Assembly: GCA_964021645.1 (NCBI GenBank)
Contig: CAXIAD010000001.1
Span: forward strand, 1-64,000
Direction of reading: 5' to 3'
DNA length: 64,000 bases
DNA from: CANLDA01 sp964021645
Lineage (GTDB): Bacteria > Pseudomonadota > Alphaproteobacteria > Rhodobacterales > Rhodobacteraceae
Below are positions 26,071 to 34,411 of this stretch, one piece after another. Below the pieces are notes generated by a model. That model saw only the letters and a list, made by a program, of their open reading frames with translations. It ran no database searches and was not told the origin of the DNA. How positions within the stretch are numbered: the first letter of the stretch is position 1; the number at the start of each line of letters is the position of its first letter. The position numbers and the translations under genes are program-made.

Positions 26071-26555
26071 GTGGGGGAGGTATCCTGACAATTGGGGCAG
26101 ACGCCCTCTGCCTCGACAACGGCGCGTTCGATGGTGAAGCCTGCGTTTTTTGCGAGGTGGCCGAACATGCTGATGGGGGTATCTGCCTGCGCCTCGGCAA
26201 CCGACGCGCAAATGCGGCAGATCATGAACACGGGCGCATGGGCCGTGCCGGGATGTGAACAGGCGGCAAAGGCATTCAGGCGCTCAATCTTATGGGCGAA
26301 GCCGTTGGAGACCAGAAAATCCAAGGCACGGTAGGCCACAGGTGGTTGCGAGCCTAGCCCCTCTTCGCGCAGCATATCGAGGATTTCATAGGCTCCAAGA
26401 GCGCGGTGTTCAGCGAGCAAGAATTCGAGCACACGGCGGCGCACGGGGGTGAATTGCAACCCTGCATCACGACATTGAGCATCAACCGCCGCGATGCCAT
26501 CCTGAATACAGCACGCATGGTCGTGCCGTTCAAATCCTATGGTTTCCAATGACAC
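26067..26555 (-). CDS. zur: Zinc uptake regulator, Fur family
   Basis: Zn-dependent repressor of zinc uptake genes, 162 residues. Fur-family winged helix (TPVRRRVLEFLLAEHRALGAYEILD) is followed by PPVAYRALDFL. The metal-binding core has ACSHPGTAHAPVFMICRIC, and a C-terminal CPNC gives the second half of the structural zinc site. GTG 26555 is the first start in frame, but AAGGA is only two bases from it; TTG 26549 has better spacing (eight bases). It leads the zur-znuC-znuB operon, divergent from znuA. Confidence 0.93.
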   Translation of the reverse strand: MSLETIGFERHDHACCIQDGIAAVDAQCRDAGLQFTPVRRRVLEFLLAEHRALGAYEILDMLREEGLGSQPPVAYRALDFLVSNGFAHKIERLNAFAACSHPGTAHAPVFMICRICASVAEAQADTPISMFGHLAKNAGFTIERAVVEAEGVCPNCQDTSPT

Positions 26556-26560
26556 ATTCC

Positions 26561-26611
26561 TTGTTCGGGTCTTGCTCGGGTCTTGCTCGGGTCTTGCTCG
26601 GGTCTTGTTCG
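26561..26611. repeat. 11-bp tandem repeat upstream of zur
   Basis: Four full copies of an 11-base unit, TTGCTCGGGTC (first copy TTGTTCGGGTC), from 26561 to 26604, plus a partial fifth, TTGTTCG. The array ends six bases from the zur GTG, so it forms the zur leader or promoter-proximal region. Eleven bases is about one helical turn. Confidence 0.9.
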
Positions 26612-26637
26612 TGGATTTATTAGGTAGATTGCCACTT

Positions 26638-26650
26638 GATATATTATAAC
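26638..26650. promoter_or_regulatory. Candidate Zur box 1
   Basis: GATATATTATAAC, an imperfect palindrome sharing the ATAAC half site with the second box. It lies in the zur/znuA divergent region and is placed to serve either promoter. Assignment to Zur is by context and resemblance to AT-rich alphaproteobacterial Zur sites. Confidence 0.5.
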
Positions 26651-26675
26651 ACTCAGGTTAACAAGCCTTCGATAT

Positions 26676-26688
26676 GTTATAAAATAAC
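26676..26688. promoter_or_regulatory. Candidate Zur box 2
   Basis: GTTATAAAATAAC, a perfect 5-3-5 palindrome (GTTAT / ATAAC), 13 bases upstream of the znuA start codon. Zn-loaded Zur bound here would block znuA. Confidence 0.6.
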
Positions 26689-26701
26689 ACAAGGTCGTGC
26701 T

Positions 26702-27688
26702 ATGCGCAATTTACTCTCTTTGGTTTCTACCGCTTTTCTTTCGCTGTCGTTTGGACAGCCAGTGCTGGCGGATACATCTGCGCAGGCATTGCGTGTCGCC
26801 ACCGATATCCCGCCGGTGCACTCTTTGGTGGCGCAGGTCATGGGCGATCTGGGTACGGTTGATTTGGTCATGCGGCCCGGTGCCTCTCCGCATAGTTATG
26901 CGATGCGACCATCCGAGGCTGCGGCCTTGGCGGGGGCGGATGTCGTGTTTTGGATCGGGGAACCGTTGACGCCATGGTTGGGGAAATCGTTGAGCACCCT
27001 CGCGACAGATGCGCGTGTCGTTGAATTGCTGGACGTGGCGGGCACAACGACATTGGCCTTTCGTGAGGGGGTGACGTTTGAACATGATGAGCATGACGAT
27101 GAAGAAGTCGGCGCGCATAACGATGATGATCACGACAGCGACGATCATGAAGAAGAGGAGCATCATGACCACCACGAAGGTGTTGATCCGCACGCGTGGT
27201 TAGACCCGGAAAATGGCAAGATATGGCTAGATGCGATTGCTGCCGAATTGGGCCAGCTTGATCCAGTAAACGCCGCGCAGTATCGCCAAAATGCGATGAC
27301 CGCCAAGGCCGAGCTGGAAGGGCTGATAGCGGGCATTCACGCAAGGTTAGAGCCGCATTCTGAGGCGCGGTTTGTGGTATTTCATGACGCCTATCACTAT
27401 TTTGAAAACCGGTTTGGGGTGAGCGCGCTGGGGGCGATATCCTTGGGGGATGCGTCTGATCCCAGCCCGTCGCGCATCGTGCAGATTCGCCAAGCCGTGG
27501 TTGATGCAAATGTCAGTTGTGTCTTTGCCGAGCCGCAATTCAACACCGATTTGATCACTGCCGTGACCGAGGGAACACAAGCGCGCACCGCCTTGATTGA
27601 TCCGTTGGGGGTGGGGATTGAAACCGGCGCTGCGCATTACAAAAAGACGTTGTCACAAATCACCGATAGTATGGTCGCCTGTTTCTAG
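26702..27688 (+). CDS. znuA: Zinc ABC transporter substrate-binding protein
   Basis: Periplasmic zinc-binding protein of the ZnuABC importer, about 328 residues. Signal peptide MRNLLSLVSTAFLSLSFGQP with cleavage near VLA-DT. Cluster A-I ligands appear as GASPHSYAMRPSEA and GVDPHAWLDPENG. Between them lies a His/Asp/Glu-rich loop (HDEHDDEEVGAHNDDDHD and HHDHHEG) typical of ZnuA. Later His/Asp/Glu residues (VVFHDAYHYFE) complete the site. ATG 26702 is chosen because the longer frame runs over both Zur boxes and lacks a signal. Confidence 0.95.
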   Translation: MRNLLSLVSTAFLSLSFGQPVLADTSAQALRVATDIPPVHSLVAQVMGDLGTVDLVMRPGASPHSYAMRPSEAAALAGADVVFWIGEPLTPWLGKSLSTLATDARVVELLDVAGTTTLAFREGVTFEHDEHDDEEVGAHNDDDHDSDDHEEEEHHDHHEGVDPHAWLDPENGKIWLDAIAAELGQLDPVNAAQYRQNAMTAKAELEGLIAGIHARLEPHSEARFVVFHDAYHYFENRFGVSALGAISLGDASDPSPSRIVQIRQAVVDANVSCVFAEPQFNTDLITAVTEGTQARTALIDPLGVGIETGAAHYKKTLSQITDSMVACF

Positions 27689-27695
27689 CACGGTG

Positions 27696-27759
27696 ATGTG
27701 CCTGACGTTGCGTATAAGGTGACAATTGCATCGCGTTTTGTCATGACTGTCAGGCACAT
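27696..27759. repeat. 11-bp inverted repeat in the leader of the flavoenzyme gene
   Basis: ATGTGCCTGAC at 27696-27706 and its exact complement GTCAGGCACAT at 27749-27759, separated by 42 bases. The second arm ends 12 bases before the ATG at 27772. It may be the znuA terminator, a leader structure or paired operator half-sites; sequence alone does not decide. Confidence 0.5.
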
Positions 27760-27771
27760 ATCGGAGACATC

Positions 27772-29799
27772 ATGGCACATTACCCGCACCTATTGGCACC
27801 GCTTGATCTGGGATTCACCACGCTAAAGAACCGCGTATTGATGGGGTCTATGCACACCGGACTTGAGGAAACTAAAGACTGGAACCGGGTGGCAGAGTTT
27901 TATGCCGAACGCGCCCGAGGTGGTGTGTCGCTGATGGTGACAGGCGGCATGGCCCCCAATAGCGAGGGGGGCGTTTTCCCCGGTGCGGCGGGTCTGTTTA
28001 ATGACGACGATATCGCCAACCACAAGATTGTTACCGACCGCGTGCATGAGGCTGGTGGTAAAATCGCGATGCAGATTTTGCATGCGGGGCGCTATGCATA
28101 TGGGCCGGAATGCGTGTCGGCCTCTGCCATTAAATCACCGATCTCGCCCTTTGTGCCAAAGGAGCTTGATGAGGCGGGCATTGAAAAACAGATCGCGGAT
28201 TTTGTAACAGCCACGGTGCGCGCACGCGAGGCCGGGTATGACGGCGTGGAAATCATGGGATCGGAAGGGTATTTCCTGAACCAGTTCCTTGTCACTCACG
28301 TAAACAAACGCACGGATCGTTGGGGCGGATCTTATGAAAACCGGATGCGCCTGCCAGTTGAGGTAGTGCGCCGTTGTCGCGAGGCAGTTGGTGCCGATTT
28401 CATCATCATTTACCGCCTGTCGATGATTGATTTGATCCCTAATGGCGCGACCCATGATGAGGTTGTGCAGCTTGCCCAAGCGATCGAGACAGCGGGGGCC
28501 ACGATTTTCAACACCGGTATCGGTTGGCATGAGGCGCGCATTCCGACGATTGCGACCTCTGTGCCGCGTCGCGCCTTTGCGTGGGTGACGAAAAAACTGA
28601 TGGGTAAGGTGGGCATTCCCATCATTACCTCTAACCGGATCAACACCCCCGAAGTCGGCGAGGATGTGCTGGCCGAAGGTTGCGCTGATATGGTCAGCAT
28701 GGCGCGGCCTTTTCTGGCAGATGCGAATTTCATCAATAAGGCAGCAGAGGGGCGTGCCGCGCAAATCGCGCCCTGCATTGCCTGTAATCAGGCCTGTCTG
28801 GATCATACCTTTGGCGGTAAAATCTCTACTTGTTTGGTAAATCCGCGGGCGTGTTATGAAACCGATCTGATTGTGGCACCTGCTGTAACGCCCAAAAGTA
28901 TTGCAATTGTTGGGGCTGGTCCGGCGGGGCTTTCGACGGCACTGACGGCGGCGGAACGGGGCCATACTGTCACGTTGTTTGATCGGGATGATCAGATTGG
29001 CGGGCAGTTGAATGTTGCCAAACAAATCCCCGGCAAGGAGGAGTTTTGGGGCCTTGTCGATTGGTACAAGGTCATGGTGCAGGACGCGGGCATCACATTG
29101 CGATTGGGCCAAGAGGCCACGGCGCAAGATTTGGCAGATTTTGACGAGGTGGTGATTGCGACGGGCGTTTCGCCACGTGATCCCGGTATTCCGGGGCAGG
29201 ATCATGCCAGTGTTCTCAGCTATCTGGATGTGCTGAAGCACAAGAAACCCGTGGGCAAACGCGTGGCCGTCATTGGCGCGGGCGGCATTGGTTTTGATGT
29301 CGCAGAATTTCTTGTGCATGAAGGTGAAAGCCTGACAGAAAACCTGCCTGAATGGCTAAAGGAATGGGGTGTTGGTGATCCTGAAATCACCCCTGGCGGC
29401 CTAGCACCTGAGGGGGCGTTGCCGCATCCGGCAGCCCGCGAAGTGACCCTAATGCAGCGCAAAGCCAAAGCATTGGGCAAGGGTCTGGGTAAAACCACGG
29501 GCTGGATTCACCGGGCGGCATTGCGGATGAAAGACGTGCGCATGATTGGCGGCGTGAACTATGAAAAAATCGACGATCAGGGACTGCATATTTCCTATGG
29601 TGAGGCCCGTGAAACCCCCGAGGTGATTGCGGTCGACAACATTGTTTTATGCGCGGGGCAATTGCCCAACCGCACCCTTGCCGACGCCCTGCAAGAACAG
29701 GGAACGTCGTGTCATGTCATCGGGGGGGCGGACGTCGCAGCAGAATTGGACGCCAAGCGCGCAATCGATCAAGGCACGCGGTTGGCTGCCTCTTTGTAA
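27772..29799 (+). CDS. Old-yellow-enzyme/2,4-dienoyl-CoA reductase-type flavoenzyme
   Basis: A 675-residue multidomain NAD(P)H-dependent flavoenzyme of the FadH/trimethylamine dehydrogenase family. It has an N-terminal FMN TIM barrel (LKNRVLMGSMHTGLE, ILHAGRYAY), a 4Fe-4S site C-X2-C-X3-C-X11-C at Cys335, 338, 342 and 354, an FAD Rossmann motif IVGAGPAGLSTAL, and a second nucleotide fold VIGAGGIGFDVAEFL. FadH reduces 2,4-dienoyl-CoA in unsaturated fatty-acid oxidation; relatives demethylate methylamines or betaines, so the substrate is not certain. GGAG lies five bases before ATG. Confidence 0.87.
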   Translation: MAHYPHLLAPLDLGFTTLKNRVLMGSMHTGLEETKDWNRVAEFYAERARGGVSLMVTGGMAPNSEGGVFPGAAGLFNDDDIANHKIVTDRVHEAGGKIAMQILHAGRYAYGPECVSASAIKSPISPFVPKELDEAGIEKQIADFVTATVRAREAGYDGVEIMGSEGYFLNQFLVTHVNKRTDRWGGSYENRMRLPVEVVRRCREAVGADFIIIYRLSMIDLIPNGATHDEVVQLAQAIETAGATIFNTGIGWHEARIPTIATSVPRRAFAWVTKKLMGKVGIPIITSNRINTPEVGEDVLAEGCADMVSMARPFLADANFINKAAEGRAAQIAPCIACNQACLDHTFGGKISTCLVNPRACYETDLIVAPAVTPKSIAIVGAGPAGLSTALTAAERGHTVTLFDRDDQIGGQLNVAKQIPGKEEFWGLVDWYKVMVQDAGITLRLGQEATAQDLADFDEVVIATGVSPRDPGIPGQDHASVLSYLDVLKHKKPVGKRVAVIGAGGIGFDVAEFLVHEGESLTENLPEWLKEWGVGDPEITPGGLAPEGALPHPAAREVTLMQRKAKALGKGLGKTTGWIHRAALRMKDVRMIGGVNYEKIDDQGLHISYGEARETPEVIAVDNIVLCAGQLPNRTLADALQEQGTSCHVIGGADVAAELDAKRAIDQGTRLAASL

Positions 29800-29956
29800 C
29801 ATTGCTGAACGTGTTTGGCGTGTTGGGGCACGTCAGATAAAACGGCAATGCCTGGCCATGTTGGGGTGGAAAACAGTCTCTAACATGGTCAAAACGCTCT
29901 TTGCTGCACGCGGCAGGTGTCATTGGCGTTTGTCAGGCGCGAGGGGTGATTGGGCC

Positions 29957-29981
29957 GTTTGAATGTCGACGCTATTCAAAC
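29957..29981. repeat. Inverted repeat GTTTGAAT / ATTCAAAC
   Basis: Perfect 8-bp inverted repeat with a 9-base loop in the 240-base gap between the flavoenzyme gene and the DMT transporter gene. It is followed by no T tract. Either a weak terminator or an operator for the gene at 30040. The rest of this gap shows nothing recognisable. Confidence 0.4.
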
Positions 29982-30039
29982 GCTGCGGTCTGGCTTATCG
30001 ATGGGTTAGGACATTTCGCAAGAGATCGGACACCCATCT

Positions 30040-30972
30040 ATGAGTAGTATTGACGCCCCAACAGGGCCGCAAAACCTGCTGCGCGGAGTCAGTTTGATAC
30101 TGATTTCTGTATTCGTGATTTCGGTGCAGGACGTGATCTTCAAACTGTTCAGCACACAATTGACGTTATGGCAGATATTTGCCGTGCGCGGGATGTTGGC
30201 ATTGGTGTTGTTATTTGCCTTGGCGACCATGCAAGGCAATCAGCGTAATGTACTGCTGGGTGCGCTAAATGCATGGGTTTTGGCGCGGTCAATGTTCATG
30301 ACAATTGCGCTAATGGCGTTCTACGCGGCCCTACCGTTCCTAAGCCTGTCAACGGCGGGGGCGGCCAATTACATTGCGCCGATTTTTGTCACCGTCTTGT
30401 CCGCTTGGGTCATCCTAGAGCCTGTGGGGAGGCTTGGCTGGGTCGGCGTGTGCATCGGGTTTGCCGGGGCGTTGGTCCTGTTACAGCCGGGGGGCGATGC
30501 GTTTTCATTATGGGTGTTGTCGCCCCTGATGGGGGCCGGGTTTTATGCGCTTGCGCATGTGACAACCCGCAGCAAATGCCTGACGGTTCCGGTGGCTGCG
30601 ATGGCATTTTCGCTTAGCCTTGTCATGATGTGTGCGGGGTTGGTCGTGAGTGGGGTTTTGCTGCTTTGGCAGGCACCTGCGACATTGGCCCTGCCCTACC
30701 CCTATATATTCGGGACATGGGCAACGGTGGGTGTGTTTGAATGGGCAGTTCTGGCCATGCTGGCGGTGTTTTCAGTGGTGATTGCTGCCACCTCTGCCGG
30801 AGCCTATCAGGCGGCCCCACCGGCAAAAATCGCCACATTTGAATACTGTTACCTGATCTTTGTCGTGCTGTGGGATTACCTGTTTTTCGCAACAACCGCT
30901 AGTGGCGCGACCCTATTAGGTATGGGGATGATCGTCATCGCGGGCATGATGGTGTTGCGCCGCAGATCATAG
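30040..30972 (+). CDS. DMT-superfamily (EamA) transporter
   Basis: A 310-residue membrane protein with about ten helices in two EamA repeats. The first ends near FLSLSTAGAANYIAPIFVTV and the second near TSAGAYQAAPPAKIATFEYC. The substrate is unknown. It stands between the flavoenzyme gene and the haemoglobin gene on the same strand, with gaps too long for obvious operon coupling. Confidence 0.87.
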   Translation: MSSIDAPTGPQNLLRGVSLILISVFVISVQDVIFKLFSTQLTLWQIFAVRGMLALVLLFALATMQGNQRNVLLGALNAWVLARSMFMTIALMAFYAALPFLSLSTAGAANYIAPIFVTVLSAWVILEPVGRLGWVGVCIGFAGALVLLQPGGDAFSLWVLSPLMGAGFYALAHVTTRSKCLTVPVAAMAFSLSLVMMCAGLVVSGVLLLWQAPATLALPYPYIFGTWATVGVFEWAVLAMLAVFSVVIAATSAGAYQAAPPAKIATFEYCYLIFVVLWDYLFFATTASGATLLGMGMIVIAGMMVLRRRS

Positions 30973-31043
30973 GGCAAAGTTGGCAACCATGGCTGTCATG
31001 TATTGGCGTAAATTTTGATTGGGCTTTACTGCGACGTATATCA

Positions 31044-31058
31044 GGTATTTACAATACC
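31044..31058. promoter_or_regulatory. NsrR-like palindrome upstream of the truncated haemoglobin gene
   Basis: GGTATTTACAATACC, a 6-3-6 inverted repeat 43 bases upstream of the haemoglobin ATG. Its core GTATTTACAATAC closely matches the core of enterobacterial NsrR sites (GTATTTAAAATAC type). An Rrf2/NsrR-like regulator is encoded at 38656. The assignment is inference from this resemblance and context. Confidence 0.5.
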
Positions 31059-31101
31059 AATTAAAAAAGCTACCCCTGCGCCAACAGGAAAGGACAGCTC
31101 A

Positions 31102-31524
31102 ATGACGCATGCAGAACTGGTACGCCAGCAATTACGGGCCGATGCCGCAAAGATCGGTGTCACCGAAGATTTCATCAGTGACATGGTTTTTGCATTCTAT
31201 GCAAAGGTGCGTGGGCACCCGGTTTTGGGCCCCGTCTTTGACTCTGCTATTGGGGAAAATTGGGATGCCCATTTGGACACGATGACGCGGTTCTGGTGCT
31301 CTGTTGCGCTGAATGCGGGAACCTATGGCGGCAAACCCGTCGCCGTGCATATGGCCAATCCCGCGATTCAGCCTCAGCATTTTGGGGTATGGTTGGGGCT
31401 ATTTCAGGCAACCCTAGACGAAATGGCCCCAACGCCTGCGGCAACGGCCTATATGATGGGGCGCGCAGAACGTATCGCGGCGAACCTGACACGCGCGGTG
31501 CACAACAGAGAGCAGGCCGCGTGA
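31102..31524 (+). CDS. Group III truncated haemoglobin
   Basis: Haem protein of 140 residues in the trHb group III, found mostly in proteobacteria and often linked to nitrogen-oxide stress or microaerobic life. Family features are FYAKVRGHPVLGPVF, the MTRFWCSVAL helix and the proximal His in PQHFGVWLGLF. ATG 31102 has GGAAAGGA upstream; the longer frame from 31015 would cover the NsrR-like palindrome and is rejected. It heads the island of NO/low-oxygen genes but ends 150 bases before the next gene, so it probably has its own promoter. Confidence 0.9.
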   Translation: MTHAELVRQQLRADAAKIGVTEDFISDMVFAFYAKVRGHPVLGPVFDSAIGENWDAHLDTMTRFWCSVALNAGTYGGKPVAVHMANPAIQPQHFGVWLGLFQATLDEMAPTPAATAYMMGRAERIAANLTRAVHNREQAA

Positions 31525-31676
31525 GGCAGCCATCAAGCCGCCCGCACCTATAAATAATGCGTGCGTTGAATTTGTTTCGTTAGAGTTGTGCATACTGCTA
31601 GCATTGGCCCCAAGCGGGCGGAGTATCTTGGGCCATCGCCCACAAAATGCAGCGCCTTTGGAGTTGGGAACATACC

Positions 31677-32471
31677 ATGACATCAGTACCCCTTGGCGAT
31701 CCACAATCTAATCCACAGCCTGATCCAAGACGCAAAGGCCGGGTGATCAATGATGCACCGATGTTGGTCATTCGGCGGTGGTTAACAGCAGCTGCATGTG
31801 ATTTTCGCGCCCACCTCGGCCTGTCGCTTGCCTATGGCATGGGGTTGTTTCTGCTGGGATGGATCGGCATTTCATCGCTTTGGATGCTAAATTTGAGCTG
31901 GATGATTTTGCCGAGCCTTGCAGGCGGATTATTAGTCGGGCCGATTGCGACGGTGGGCCTGTACCGGATCAGTCGCCGCAGGCAAAGTGGGCCCAATACT
32001 GGTATTGCCGCAGGTATTGCCGCACCGGGGCAAATTCTGTTGTCTGGTATCATTTTGATGGTGTTTGCCCTGATGTGGCTGCGGTCGGCCACCTTGGTAT
32101 TTGCGGTATTCTTTGGCCTGCTGCCCTTTGCGGGGTTCACGGAAACCATGGGCACATTATTGGCAACACCCCAAGGCATCGCAACACTAATTGTTGGCAG
32201 TATCGTTGGTGGATTGTTTGCGGCACTTGGCTTTGCGGTTTCTGCCTTTTCGATCCCGATGCTGATTCACCGCGAGGTAGATTGCTTTTCCGCCATGGCG
32301 CTGAGTTTTAACGCTACGACCCATAATTTCAGGCTGATGCTGCATTGGGCGCTGCTTGTTTCTGTTGCGACCCTGTTGGGGCTGATCACCGGGCTGATCG
32401 GGTTGATCGTGATTTTTCCATTGTTGGGCTATGCCACATGGCACGCCTATTTCGACATCTTCGAAGGATAA
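31677..32471 (+). CDS. DUF2189 family integral membrane protein
   Basis: About 264 residues with six or so membrane helices and a polar N-terminal segment. Matches DUF2189 by its N-terminal MLVIRRWLTAAACDFRAHLG and later MLIHREVDCFSAMALSFNA. Function is unknown; I recall members near nitric-oxide or respiration genes. ATG 31677 has GGAG ten bases before it; ATG 31647 is a possible upstream start. It is the first gene of an apparent operon running to ccoS, four bases before the DUF1971 gene. Confidence 0.8.
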   Translation: MTSVPLGDPQSNPQPDPRRKGRVINDAPMLVIRRWLTAAACDFRAHLGLSLAYGMGLFLLGWIGISSLWMLNLSWMILPSLAGGLLVGPIATVGLYRISRRRQSGPNTGIAAGIAAPGQILLSGIILMVFALMWLRSATLVFAVFFGLLPFAGFTETMGTLLATPQGIATLIVGSIVGGLFAALGFAVSAFSIPMLIHREVDCFSAMALSFNATTHNFRLMLHWALLVSVATLLGLITGLIGLIVIFPLLGYATWHAYFDIFEG

Positions 32472-32474
32472 GAC

Positions 32475-32774
32475 ATGGCGCTCTCCCTCCCGGCCAATGT
32501 TCAAAGATATGCCCAAACCAAAGAGTTCACGCAGGACACCGTGCCTGCCGCCCTACTGAAAGATCACAGCACCAAGCCAGAGGCATGGGGGTTGATCGTC
32601 GTTTCCGAAGGGGCGCTGATCTATACACGGATCAACCAACAACCCGAGCGTATCGAGGCCGGGAACGCAGGCGTAATCGTACCGCATGAATTACACAAAG
32701 TCGCCCCAGACGGGGTGGTCAGATTTCATGTGGAGTTTTACCGCGAAACCACCACAGCCCCCTCAGGAGCGTGA
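32475..32774 (+). CDS. DUF1971 (YeaR/TehB-like) small cupin protein
   Basis: A 99-residue single-domain protein of the DUF1971 family, with PAALLKDHSTKPEAWGLIVV and the closing GVIVPHELHKVAP segment whose His residues suggest a cupin-like metal site. In E. coli the relative YeaR is induced by nitrate and NO and lies in the NsrR regulon. Here it sits between DUF2189 and ccoN with minimal spacing, pointing to the same stress. Its stop overlaps the region of the ccoN ribosome site. Confidence 0.82.
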   Translation: MALSLPANVQRYAQTKEFTQDTVPAALLKDHSTKPEAWGLIVVSEGALIYTRINQQPERIEAGNAGVIVPHELHKVAPDGVVRFHVEFYRETTTAPSGA

Positions 32775-32776
32775 AA

Positions 32777-34411
32777 ATGCCAGCATCCAGTAATCGCACA
32801 GCGTTATTTCTTTTTGTTCCGGTTCTTATGATTTTTGTCATGGGCCTTGCGATATTGGGCTGGGGGCGCCCGGGTGCCTATGTGTTTCATGGTTGGTTGA
32901 TCGCGATCTCGGCGGGCTGGGGTTTGATCCGGCTGGTGAATGTGATGACCGATCCTGCGCCCAAAATTCCGCTGGCCTATAAGGATGACGTGATAAAATG
33001 GGGCGTGTTGGCCTGTTTTAGCTGGGGTTTGATCGGGTTTATCGTCGGGGATGTGCTGGCGTGGCAATTGGCGATTCCGGCATGGAACGGCGATATGTTT
33101 TGGTCAAACTTTGGCCGCATCCGTCCGATTCATACCACGGCTGTTGTGTTTGGGTTTGCGGGCAACGCGTTGATAGCGACATCGTTTTACGTGGTTCAGC
33201 GCACATCGCGCGCCCGCCTTGCGGATGAGATTTCGCCGTGGTTTGTGTTGGGAGGATATAACCTTTTTGTGCTGTTGGGCGTGACGGGTTACCCGTTTGG
33301 CATCACCCAAGCCCGCGAATATGCAGAGCCAGAGTGGTACGCCGATCTGGTATTGCTGTTCACATGGGTGACCTATCTGATTCTATATCTGCGCACCTTG
33401 GCGCGGCGGGCAGAGCCGCATATCTACGTCGCCAACTGGTACTATCTTGGCTTTATCGTGGTGATCGCGATGCTGCATGTGGTCAACAACCTCGCTGTGC
33501 CGGCATCCATCGCCTATCCCAAAAGCTATTCTCTGTTTGCAGGTGTGCAGGATGCGATGACCCAGTGGTGGTATGGACATAATGCCGTTGGATTTCTGCT
33601 GACCGCGGGTTTTCTTGGGATGATGTATTATTTCATGCCCAAGGCCGTTGGCCGCCCGATCTATTCCTATCGCCTGTCAATCATCGGATTCTGGGGGATT
33701 ACATTTCTGTATCTGTGGGCCGGATCACACCACCTGCATTACACCGCCCTGCCCGATTGGGTGCAGTACCTAGGCATGAGCATGTCGATCATTCTGTTGG
33801 TGCCCAGCTGGGGATCGGTTTTCAACGGTATTCTAACGCTGAACGGCGCGTGGGATAAGGTGCGCACAGATCCCGCGGTGCGGTTCATGATGGTTGCGGT
33901 GCTGTTTTACGGGCTGACAACATTTGAGGGATCATTCCTAGCGATCCGTCCGGTCAACACCCTAAGTCATTACACCGACTGGACTATTGGCCATGTGCAT
34001 GCAGGGGCCTTAGGCTGGGTTGCCTTTATGACCTTTGGCGCGATGTACAAAATGGTGCCATGGATTTGGCAACGCAGCGGCACCTATTCCCTGCGGCTTG
34101 AGGCATGGCATTTCTGGCTCGCCCTGTCGGGAACGCTGATTTATGTCGGCGCAATGTGGAACAGCGGCATCACCCAATCGCTGATGTGGCAGACCTATGA
34201 TGCGGATGGCAATTTTGTCTATGCGTTCATTGATACGGTCGACGCCATGCGCCCCTATTACATCGCTCGCGCCATCGGTGGGCTGCTGTATCTGATCGGG
34301 GCCTGCATCGGTGCCTATAATATCTACATGACAGTCAGGGGGCCGCGTCTTGCGCCCGCAACGGATGATCAGCGCCCAGTGGTGTCTACAGGCGGAGGGG
34401 CAAGCAAATGA
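32777..34411 (+). CDS. ccoN: cbb3-type cytochrome c oxidase subunit I
   Basis: Catalytic subunit of the high-affinity cbb3 oxidase, an inner-membrane proton-pumping terminal oxidase for low oxygen. About 544 residues, at least twelve helices. Haem and Cu ligand regions are visible: RPIHTTAVVFGF, MLHVVNNLAVP, YGHNAVGFLLTAG, GSHHLHYTALPDW and IGHVHAGALGW. ATG 32777 is chosen because AGGAG lies seven bases upstream; GTG 32771 is the alternative. The stop overlaps ccoO. Confidence 0.96.
   Translation: MPASSNRTALFLFVPVLMIFVMGLAILGWGRPGAYVFHGWLIAISAGWGLIRLVNVMTDPAPKIPLAYKDDVIKWGVLACFSWGLIGFIVGDVLAWQLAIPAWNGDMFWSNFGRIRPIHTTAVVFGFAGNALIATSFYVVQRTSRARLADEISPWFVLGGYNLFVLLGVTGYPFGITQAREYAEPEWYADLVLLFTWVTYLILYLRTLARRAEPHIYVANWYYLGFIVVIAMLHVVNNLAVPASIAYPKSYSLFAGVQDAMTQWWYGHNAVGFLLTAGFLGMMYYFMPKAVGRPIYSYRLSIIGFWGITFLYLWAGSHHLHYTALPDWVQYLGMSMSIILLVPSWGSVFNGILTLNGAWDKVRTDPAVRFMMVAVLFYGLTTFEGSFLAIRPVNTLSHYTDWTIGHVHAGALGWVAFMTFGAMYKMVPWIWQRSGTYSLRLEAWHFWLALSGTLIYVGAMWNSGITQSLMWQTYDADGNFVYAFIDTVDAMRPYYIARAIGGLLYLIGACIGAYNIYMTVRGPRLAPATDDQRPVVSTGGGASK

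Noticed and set aside
26561..26611. Tandem repeat as a CRISPR array
   Set aside because: Units are 11 bases and directly adjacent with no spacers, and no cas genes are present.
28135..29319. A 394-codon open frame on the minus strand
   Set aside because: It lies entirely inside the flavoenzyme gene on the opposite strand, its product is rich in His/Arg/Cys with no domain, and the plus-strand protein has clear family motifs.
30973..31676. FNR/FixK-type operator for the cco operon
   Set aside because: No TTGAT-N4-ATCAA or close variant was found in 30973-31101 or 31525-31676 by reading; only the NsrR-like palindrome stood out.
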